From contig NZ_JAPSJL010000010.1 of NCBI RefSeq assembly GCF_031178195.1, positions 1-64,000 on the forward strand: a stretch of DNA of 64,000 nucleotides. The letters are read 5' to 3'. Below are positions 33,233 to 39,840 of the stretch, one piece after another. Source of the DNA: Zhihengliuella sp. Its GTDB lineage: Bacteria; Actinomycetota; Actinomycetes; Actinomycetales; Micrococcaceae. The notes under the pieces were generated by a model. The model ran no database searches. It worked only from the letters and a program-made list of their open reading frames with translations, and was not told the origin of the DNA. Position numbers and translations under genes: made by a program. Positions within the stretch are counted from its first letter, which is position 1. Each line of letters begins with the position of its first letter.

Positions 33233-35036
33233 GGTTATGGCCTTCTGCCTGCTGCGCGTTACCCCGACGCGTCTCTACCAACGTCCTCGTCTCGTCGACG
33301 GCGACGCGAAGCCGGTCCACGTCTGCCGGACTTCGCACGGGTCCCAGGAGCACCGTGAAGCGCTCGGCTTCGGAGGCCATAAGCTGCGCCACGCGTTCCT
33401 CAAGGACCTCGCGAGCCTTCTTGGCCAGCCGGCGGACTGCCTCCTCCCCGAAAATGGCTTCAAGGAGTTTCTGTCCGACGACGGCGGAAGTGCCGGCAAT
33501 GCCGACCTCGAGTCCGGACAGGCCGGCCGTCGAGGCGAAGACGACCACCATGAGCGCCACGGCCACGCCATTAACTCCGAAGGACACCATGCGTGCCGTG
33601 AAGCGTTTGCCTTCGCCTTCGGTGCGGATCAGCTCCATCAGGTCTGTCTGCCAGGCCCGGACCTCCTCAGCGGCGCGTTCGGAGAACCCATCCGAGAGAC
33701 GCCCAGCGTCGCCACCGGGCATCAGCTCCCGGCCGGCGGGCGTCGAGCGCCACGAGCGATGCACCTGCTCAACGGCGCGCGCAGCGGAGTCCACGATGAC
33801 GGCGTGCAGTCCGGTCTCGATAGCCTCCTCGACGACATTCACGGGTACGGGGCGCCCGGTGAAGAACGCACCGATCCGATCACGGGCGCGGCCGACCCTG
33901 GACTCGAGCGAGCGGAAGAACTCGCCCGTGCCAACGAAGTCCTGCCAGCGCGCCAGCACTTCACCGCGCAGCAGCGTGCCGTCCTGCGTCGCCTCGCTGA
34001 CCTCGGAACACGCGTGGTCGAACATGCCCGAGACGGTGCCGGCGAGGTGGTCGGCCTCCTCGAGCTGCTCCTCCTCAGCGACGAGCACTTTCTCCGCTAG
34101 TCCAGCGATCTGTCCCACGGCGCCCGCCAGCGTCCTACTCGCTACCAGCGCACGCTCAGCGGCATCGGAGGCAAGGCCCTCAAGCCATGAAGCGATGTCC
34201 CTGACGGATGCATGCGGGAGCATGCCCTTCTCGTTGAGACGCGTCTCCTCGACGACAAAGAGCCGCGCCTGGTCGAGCCCACGCTTGGCGAGCATGGACT
34301 GCAGATGAGGGCGGATCTCGGCCGCCGCGCCTTCGGGGACCCGGTCGAGGACCACACCCACAGTGATGTCCCGGCTCCCGGCCTCATCGAGTAGTTCCCA
34401 GGGGACAGCGTCCGCATACCGGTTGGCGGTCGTGACGAAGAGCCAGAGGTCAGCGGCAGCGAGCAGCTGTCCCGCAAGGCGCCGGTTCTCGTCGGCGATG
34501 GAGTCAATGTCCGGCGCGTCGAGCAGGGCGATTCCCCGGGGAACGGACGCGTCGGCCAGGAGGACCAGCGAGTTGGAGCGTACGGCGTAGGGCTCGTTGC
34601 CGGATGACTGCAGCGAGGTAGAGGCGCTGCTGGTTGCCGGTGCATCTCGGCGTCGGCCGACGATCCTCTCGAGTTCGGGGAGGATCCGTGTCGAGTGGAA
34701 CCAACCGGCTTCGTCAGGATGGTGCAGAAGGATGGGCTGACGCGTGGTCGGGCGGATCGCTCCAGCCTTGGTCACGGAACGGCCGACGAGGGCGTTGACC
34801 AGAGTCGACTTGCCAGCACCGGTGGAACCACCGACGACGGCGAGCAAGGGCGCGTCCAGACTCTGGTACCGGGGCAACACGTGGTCACGCAGCTGACCGA
34901 CGGCACGCTCCCGGGCGAGCTCGCCTGCGACCCTCCCGCCGGTAGCCAGAGGGAAACGGGCCTCGTTCAGTTCGCGTTGCGCTGCCGTCAAGGTGCCGAC
35001 GGCGACGGCAACGTGCGCTGAGTCCAATGCATTCAC
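33225..35036 (-). CDS. Dynamin-like GTPase (first of tandem pair)
   Basis: A 603-residue GTPase with P-loop GGSTGAGKST near residue 72, APDIDS switch region near 180, and the segment VVLDRVPEGAAAE near 230 in place of a canonical NKxD. A long helical stalk (300-480) and a hydrophobic stretch near 485-520 (FGVNGVAVALMVVVFAS) suggest membrane association. The GTG at 35036 fits the length of the helical N-terminus; an alternative TTG at 35075 extends it 13 residues. The gene precedes and overlaps its partner GTPase. Both have the same order of domains, consistent with duplication followed by divergence; the G4 motifs differ, so one subunit may be nucleotide-selective or weak. Confidence 0.83.
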   Translation of the reverse strand: MNALDSAHVAVAVGTLTAAQRELNEARFPLATGGRVAGELARERAVGQLRDHVLPRYQSLDAPLLAVVGGSTGAGKSTLVNALVGRSVTKAGAIRPTTRQPILLHHPDEAGWFHSTRILPELERIVGRRRDAPATSSASTSLQSSGNEPYAVRSNSLVLLADASVPRGIALLDAPDIDSIADENRRLAGQLLAAADLWLFVTTANRYADAVPWELLDEAGSRDITVGVVLDRVPEGAAAEIRPHLQSMLAKRGLDQARLFVVEETRLNEKGMLPHASVRDIASWLEGLASDAAERALVASRTLAGAVGQIAGLAEKVLVAEEEQLEEADHLAGTVSGMFDHACSEVSEATQDGTLLRGEVLARWQDFVGTGEFFRSLESRVGRARDRIGAFFTGRPVPVNVVEEAIETGLHAVIVDSAARAVEQVHRSWRSTPAGRELMPGGDAGRLSDGFSERAAEEVRAWQTDLMELIRTEGEGKRFTARMVSFGVNGVAVALMVVVFASTAGLSGLEVGIAGTSAVVGQKLLEAIFGEEAVRRLAKKAREVLEERVAQLMASEAERFTVLLGPVRSPADVDRLRVAVDETRTLVETRRGNAQQAEGHNRG

Positions 35037-35135
35037 TCTCCCATCTTCCCTCAGTTGGGACCCAGTTGGCACCAACCAGCCCTACCGCGTTCTCCCTAAG
35101 ACAGACGCGTCGGGTCTTGGTATTGTGCTTTTACT

Positions 35136-36992
35136 ATGAATACCACCCCTGACGGCATTTCTCGCTTCCGCGCTTTCCATACGGACGAGCGTGCCATCGT
35201 CGCGAGCCCGATCACTACTGCCCAAAGAAACGCATGGAAGGCCCTCCCGGAGAATACGCCCCGGAATGCCGACGTGGTGATCGCAGGCGGCGGCCTGTCT
35301 GGGGTATCCGCTGCGGTGGCGGCCAGCCGTCGCGGCTGCCAGGTGGTTCTGGTCGAAGCCACCCATATGGTCGGCGGACAGGCAACCGCGGCCGGAGTCT
35401 CGGCTTTCGACATTACACACTTTTATGAGCAGTTGATCAACGGGTACGGCCTTTGGTCTGAAATCTTGGATCGAATTCAAGACATCTACGATATCGAACT
35501 GAACCGTCCCGTGAACGTAGGACATTACCGGGACCAGTCATTCACTCCGAACGTCGTCGTCGTCGAGCGAGTTCTGGGCGAAATCCTTGGCGCCGAAGGG
35601 GTCGAAGTCCTTCGAAATACTGACGTTACCGCTGTCTACCGCGAAGGCGCCAGAATCACCGGGTTAGAGACCAGTGCCGGCCGCATCGACGCGCGAATCG
35701 TCGTCGACGCGACAGAGGACGGGATGATCCTGGATCTGGGAGGTGTTCCGCATCGGCTGGCCACGTCCCGCTCGAACGGCATGACGTCAAAGCCTGAGAG
35801 GTCTAAACGGTCAGCGATTCAGGACATTACGTATACGGCCATCATTCAGGCCTATCCGCGCGGCATCCCGGACGAGTTGGTGGTCCGAGAAGCTCCAGCT
35901 GAGTACGAGTCCTACCTCGATAAGTTCAGAGCCAAGTTTCCTCCAACTAGCGAGGGTGCCCGGGCCAAACTCCACATGGGGCCTCTGGGATTCGCTGGAT
36001 ACCGTGCAGCCCCCGACCTCAGCTCTGCAGCAATCCATACTGGTTCGCAGTGGCAGAACGTAACCCGTACCTGCCTCAACTACACCAATGATTATCCTGT
36101 AAATGCCGACTTCCTCACCGACCCGATGGCGCGCCTGCGATATGAAGCCGGAGCCAAATTAAAGACGATTTCCTTGATCTACTACCTACAAAATGAGCTG
36201 GGCCTTCCGTGGTCGGTCAGCACGGATGAGGGCTTTGCAGATGGTGTTCGCAACTATCATAATCACCTGGTTCCCGACAGCTACCGCGAGCTAGAACGGC
36301 ACATGCCGCTGATCCCCTATATACGCGAGTCACGGCGCGTCATCGGGGAGGAGACGCTCATCTACAGAAGCATTAGGCGGCCCAAGAACCGCAGTGAAGC
36401 TGCCTGGAGAACCGACAGTATTGCTGTCGGCACCTATCCCCCGGACCTCCACGGCGGTCGTGAGGAAGAAGACTACGAAAGCTATCTCGGCGAGACGCAC
36501 CTCGACAAGCCGCGGAGATGGAAGGAAGGTCCATTTCCCATTCCGCTTGCGTGCCTTATCCCAGAGTGGACAGAGGGCCTTCTGGCGGCCGAGAAGAACA
36601 TTTCAGTCAGCCGACTAGTAGTTGGGGCCGTACGACTTCATCCGACCGTCACGGCCATCGGGGAAGCCGCTGGCGTCGCAGCAGCACTAGCGGTGCGGTT
36701 CAATGTGCAGCCCAGAGAGCTTCTCGTCGCGGAGGTCCAATACGAACTGGCGCGAGGGGGCGCGAGCATCTGCCCGCTCGCCATTGAGGGGCTCTCACGC
36801 GATCACCCCGACTTCGCCGAGGTCAGCCTGGCGGTAGCTCGAAAGCGGGTCCCCTTCGAAATCGTTCGCCCCGGTGGAGGTAACGAGCCTCGGATACGCA
36901 CCGATCTCGGAGTGGCAGCTCTCAAAGGTCGTGCCAGCGGCGATTACTTGCATCGGCTTCAGGCGCAGCGTCTGAGCCAATCGACGCGATGA
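35136..36992 (+). CDS. FAD-dependent oxidoreductase (FAD_oxidored family)
   Basis: A 618-residue flavoprotein. The FAD dinucleotide-binding motif VVIAGGGLSGVSAAVAASRRG lies near residue 48 and the acidic partner VVLVEATHMVGGQAT near 70. A second FAD-contact segment RIVVDATEDGMILDLGG is near 190, and the C-terminal FAD-binding stretch ISVSRLVVGAVRLHP with GEAAGVAAALAVR near 500. The PF12831-like group includes enzymes acting on sugars and polyols, but the substrate is not readable. It has its own position divergent from the GTPases and no obvious operon partner. Base composition is lower in GC than the neighbours (29 of 60 at 36061-36120 by hand count), suggesting transfer. Confidence 0.85.
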   Translation: MNTTPDGISRFRAFHTDERAIVASPITTAQRNAWKALPENTPRNADVVIAGGGLSGVSAAVAASRRGCQVVLVEATHMVGGQATAAGVSAFDITHFYEQLINGYGLWSEILDRIQDIYDIELNRPVNVGHYRDQSFTPNVVVVERVLGEILGAEGVEVLRNTDVTAVYREGARITGLETSAGRIDARIVVDATEDGMILDLGGVPHRLATSRSNGMTSKPERSKRSAIQDITYTAIIQAYPRGIPDELVVREAPAEYESYLDKFRAKFPPTSEGARAKLHMGPLGFAGYRAAPDLSSAAIHTGSQWQNVTRTCLNYTNDYPVNADFLTDPMARLRYEAGAKLKTISLIYYLQNELGLPWSVSTDEGFADGVRNYHNHLVPDSYRELERHMPLIPYIRESRRVIGEETLIYRSIRRPKNRSEAAWRTDSIAVGTYPPDLHGGREEEDYESYLGETHLDKPRRWKEGPFPIPLACLIPEWTEGLLAAEKNISVSRLVVGAVRLHPTVTAIGEAAGVAAALAVRFNVQPRELLVAEVQYELARGGASICPLAIEGLSRDHPDFAEVSLAVARKRVPFEIVRPGGGNEPRIRTDLGVAALKGRASGDYLHRLQAQRLSQSTR

Positions 36993-37475
36993 CCGTCAGC
37001 CGCTCCAGCCCTGAGCGCCGTCCCGCCCTAAGACGGGGCCGGACTTCGAGAGGAGGCGTCGTCGAGACGGAAGGCTCCTCCTGGTTCGAGACAGCGGCGA
37101 CTAACGGGATGCCCGCAGTGGTCCCGCCAAGGCCCCCATCAGGCTGCTGCACCCGACCTGCGGTCCTCCAACTGGTCGTTGGCCGGGAGTCGCGGCATCG
37201 TTGACCTTCACTTGGGACCGAGGAGACTGGACGAGGCCCAAAAGCAGCACCCATCAATGCCCGGGCCGCCGCGGACCGAGGGCGAGCGGGCCGCGCCGCT
37301 CGACGTGCCGCAGGACGCTCCCGGGCTTCGCCTAGCCTCGGCGGTCGGTTCAGCGCCGCAGGCGACAGCCAGAGGCAGTGTCAACGGCGTTGAATACATG
37401 GCGCCTCCCGCCCGACCGGGCGGGCCGACTCACATGCGTTCCGTCGGCCACACCTACCAGCACGAGTGACCCCAC
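36993..37475. other. Gene-free stretch between FAD oxidoreductase and tRNA cluster
   Basis: About 480 bases with no convincing gene. Two open frames of 71 and 96 codons on the plus strand have Arg/Pro/Gly-rich translations without a ribosome site. One symmetric hairpin is visible: CCCGCCC at 37407-37413 and GGGCGGG at 37418-37424 with loop GACC. It lacks a T-run and might be a weak terminator for the oxidoreductase gene. Confidence 0.5.
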
Positions 37476-37525
37476 AAAAAAGTCCTGAGCCGCAACACCG
37501 TCTAAACGGTATCGCGACTCAGGAC
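37476..37525 (-). terminator. Rho-independent terminator of the tRNA cluster
   Basis: On the minus strand GTCCTGAG (37525-37518) pairs with CTCAGGAC (37489-37482), with further inner pairing, followed by TTTTTT (37481-37476). It lies 7 bases after the second tRNA-Glu, the classical stem plus U-run arrangement. Confidence 0.88.
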
Positions 37526-37531
37526 AGATCG

Positions 37532-37604
37532 TGACCCCAGCGGGATTCGAACCCGCGTTGCCGCCGTGAGAGGGCGGAGTACTAGGCCGCTATACGATGG
37601 GGCC
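37532..37604 (-). tRNA. tRNA-Glu (anticodon CUC), copy 2
   Basis: A 73-base cloverleaf on the minus strand starting GGCCCCA and ending TGGGGTC plus discriminator A, with the T-arm GCGGGTTCGAATCCCGC. The anticodon stem CCGCC/GGCGG encloses CTCTCAC, giving anticodon CUC for GAG codons. It appears identical to the copy 60 bases upstream. CCA is not encoded. Confidence 0.95.
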
Positions 37605-37664
37605 CTAGTTGCGCGCAACGCTACTAGAGGCGGACATGCCGTCACTGATATTGCATTGCGCTCG

Positions 37665-37737
37665 TGACCCCAGCGGGATTCGAACCCGCGTTGCCGCCGT
37701 GAGAGGGCGGAGTACTAGGCCGCTATACGATGGGGCC
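37665..37737 (-). tRNA. tRNA-Glu (anticodon CUC), copy 1
   Basis: The same 73-base sequence as the downstream tRNA-Glu, with acceptor stem GGCCCCA/TGGGGTC and anticodon CUC. It lies between tRNA-Gln (77 bases upstream) and the second copy. Two identical genes point to high demand for this GAG-reading tRNA, as expected in a high-GC genome. Confidence 0.95.
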
Positions 37738-37814
37738 GAACGCATGCGATTCACTCGTCACCCGGGGTGACGCATGGACCGCGATTTGAAGAGAACGCCG
37801 AGGCGATCTCATCG

Positions 37815-37886
37815 CTGGGATACCAGGACTCGAACCTAGAATAACGGAACCAGAAACCGTCGTGTTGCCAATTACACCATATCCCA
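37815..37886 (-). tRNA. tRNA-Gln (anticodon CUG)
   Basis: A 72-base cloverleaf on the minus strand with acceptor TGGGATA/TATCCCA and discriminator G, T-arm CTAGGTTCGAGTCCTGG, and anticodon loop TTCTGGT, giving CUG. The last anticodon-stem pair is a U-U mismatch next to the loop. In actinobacteria this tRNA is first charged with glutamate by GluRS and then amidated by GatCAB (established knowledge); the GluRS gene is directly upstream. Confidence 0.93.
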
Positions 37887-37953
37887 AGGTGACCACACGG
37901 GCCGGATCAGAGGTTCCATGATCCTCTTTTCCTGCCCCTCGGCACGGATAAAT

Positions 37954-37982
37954 ACTCTACCCGAGCCTCGCAGAAAATCCAA
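37954..37982 (-). promoter_or_regulatory. Promoter of the tRNA-Gln/tRNA-Glu cluster
   Basis: On the minus strand TTGGAT (37982-37977) and TAGAGT (37959-37954) are separated by exactly 17 bases, a good match to a housekeeping sigma promoter. Transcription would begin about 60 bases before tRNA-Gln, in the gap after gltX, so the tRNAs have their own promoter as well as possible read-through from gltX. Confidence 0.7.
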
Positions 37983-38022
37983 AACCGGATCCGGCCCTGC
38001 AGCGTGTGATCCGCACTACAGA

Positions 38023-39540
38023 CTAGTCAGACGCGGCCGAGCTGGTCCGAAAGGCCCGAAGCCGGGCGAGCGACGAATCCCTCCCGAGGATCTCCATGGA
38101 CTCGAACAGGGGCGGCGAGATCCGGCGCCCGGATACGGCCGTCCGGACCGGGCCGAAGGCCTTCCGCGGCTTGAGGCCAAGATCGTCGACGAGGGCGCCG
38201 CGCAGGGCGGCTTCGATGCTCTCAGCGTCCCAACCAGGGGTTACCTCGAGTGCGTCGATCGACTTCTCGAGGACCTCTTTCAGGTTCTCCGGCATCCCTT
38301 TGAGCGCATCATCGGCGACGGTGACTTCGTCGTCGGCGAGGAAGAGGAAGGCCATCATGTCCGGCGCCTCGCCCAGCAGTCCAATGCGCTCCTGAACCAG
38401 AGGGGCGGCCTCGGTGAGGACCTCGAACTGCCGCTCCGTGAGGTGCTCCCCCACCAGACCGGCGGCGCGGAGGTACGGAACCAGCCGGTCGCGGAAGTCC
38501 TCGGGGTCCAGCCGTCGAACGTGGGTACCGTTGATCGCCTCAGCCTTCTTCAGATCGAACCGAGCCGGGTTGGACAGGACATCGGTGACATCGAACGCCT
38601 CGACCAGCTGCTCGCGGGTGAAGATGTCCTCGTCGGCGGAGAGGCTCCAACCCAGGAGTGCCAGGTAGTTCAGCAGCCCCTCCGGGATGAACCCGCGTTC
38701 GCGGTGCAGGAAGAGGCTCGACTCGGGGTCGCGCTTGGACAGCTTCTTGTTGCCCTGGCCCATGACGTACGGCAGGTGGCCGAAGAGCGGCATGTACTCT
38801 GCGACGCCGATCTCGATCAGTGCGCGGTAGAGCGCGATCTGCCGCGGAGTGGACGACAGCAGGTCCTCGCCGCGGAGGACGTGGGTGATCCCCATCAGCG
38901 CGTCATCGACGGGGTTGACCAGCGTGTAGAGCGGCTTGCCGTTGGCACGGACGACGACGAAGTCCGGGACGGAGCCGGCCTTGAAGGTGATCTCGCCGCG
39001 GACGAGGTCCGTGAACGTGATGTCGTCGTCGGGCATCCTCACCCGAAGGACGGGTTCGCGGCCCTCGGCGCGGAAGGCGGCGATCTCGTCAGCGGTGAAC
39101 GCGCGGTCGTAGTTGTCGTAGCCGAGCTTCGGGTCCCTGCCGGCGGCCCGGTGGCGTGCCTCGATCTCGTCCGGCGTCGAGAAGGACTCGTAGACGTGAC
39201 CGCCGGCCTTCAGCTTCTCGATGACATCCTGGTAGATGTCGTCGCGCTGCGACTGGCGGTACGGGGCGTGCGGTCCGCCGACGTTCACGCCCTCGTCCCA
39301 GTCGATACCCAGCCACTGCAGTGCGTCGAGGAGCTGCTCGTAGCTCTCCTCGGAGTCACGGGCGGCGTCCGTGTCCTCGATACGGAAGATCATCTTCCCG
39401 CCGGTGTGGCGGGCGTAGGCCCAGTTGAAGAGGGCCGTGCGGATGAGTCCTACGTGGGGCGTCCCGGTCGGCGACGGGCAGAAGCGCACGCGGACGGGGG
39501 TTTCATCGGTCACTGTGGGCAGTGTGCTGGGGCTAGTCAT
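38023..39540 (-). CDS. gltX: Glutamyl-tRNA synthetase
   Basis: A 505-residue class I aminoacyl-tRNA synthetase. The HIGH-like segment [19 protein letters not shown] is near residue 26 and the KMSKS-like [11 protein letters not shown] near 270. [16 protein letters not shown] segment and a C-terminal helical anticodon-binding domain follow. In actinobacteria this is generally the non-discriminating enzyme that loads Glu on both tRNA-Glu and tRNA-Gln; the three tRNA genes directly downstream are exactly those substrates. It sits in the familiar ilvE-FAHD-gltX order, here interrupted by the heparinase-like block. Confidence 0.96.
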   Translation of the reverse strand: MTSPSTLPTVTDETPVRVRFCPSPTGTPHVGLIRTALFNWAYARHTGGKMIFRIEDTDAARDSEESYEQLLDALQWLGIDWDEGVNVGGPHAPYRQSQRDDIYQDVIEKLKAGGHVYESFSTPDEIEARHRAAGRDPKLGYDNYDRAFTADEIAAFRAEGREPVLRVRMPDDDITFTDLVRGEITFKAGSVPDFVVVRANGKPLYTLVNPVDDALMGITHVLRGEDLLSSTPRQIALYRALIEIGVAEYMPLFGHLPYVMGQGNKKLSKRDPESSLFLHRERGFIPEGLLNYLALLGWSLSADEDIFTREQLVEAFDVTDVLSNPARFDLKKAEAINGTHVRRLDPEDFRDRLVPYLRAAGLVGEHLTERQFEVLTEAAPLVQERIGLLGEAPDMMAFLFLADDEVTVADDALKGMPENLKEVLEKSIDALEVTPGWDAESIEAALRGALVDDLGLKPRKAFGPVRTAVSGRRISPPLFESMEILGRDSSLARLRAFRTSSAASD

Positions 39541-39567
39541 GATGCCTCGATTGTAGCCATTGCCTGA

Positions 39568-39840
39568 CTAGCGTCGCCTTCTGGCCGCAACGGTGATCCG
39601 TCGGATCAGCAGGACGACGGCGGTCCCGACTGCTGCAATGATCAGCAGTCCCGTCACCCCTGCGGGCCCATCGAAGTGGTGGTTGACGCGCGCGGCCGCG
39701 CCCAGAAGGACGGCGACCGCCCAGCCGTATCGGCTCGCTAACGCTCGGCGGCGGATTCTTGCAGCAACGCCTGCACCGGGACGTCCCACCGATCGCACTG
39801 AAGTCCGAGCCTTACGGGCGGGGGTCGAACGGCCCGTCAC
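39568..39840 (-). CDS. Small two-helix membrane protein coupled to heparinase-like gene
   Basis: A 90-residue basic protein with two hydrophobic segments (about 42-58, WAVAVLLGAAARV, and 62-80, GVTGLLIIAAVGTAVVLLI) and a basic C-terminal tail. The GTG at 39840 overlaps the heparinase-hydrolase stop as GTGA, which argues for a real, co-translated gene; the ORF could begin 15 bases earlier. I recognise no family. It may tether or regulate the large partner at the membrane, or be an unrelated small protein. Confidence 0.55.
   Translation of the reverse strand: MTGRSTPARKARTSVRSVGRPGAGVAARIRRRALASRYGWAVAVLLGAAARVNHHFDGPAGVTGLLIIAAVGTAVVLLIRRITVAARRRR

Noticed and set aside
37179-37469. 96-codon frame in the gap before the tRNAs
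   Set aside because: No ribosome site and Pro/Arg-rich translation; ends just before the tRNA terminator. Not supported as a gene.
37532-37737. Identical tRNA-Glu copies as attachment-site repeats of an integrated element
   Set aside because: Only 60 bases separate them, and no integrase or element lies between or beside them. A tandem tRNA duplication explains it.
37918-39567. 549-codon open frame opposite gltX
   Set aside because: Shadow of gltX; its first codons lie over the tRNA promoter.
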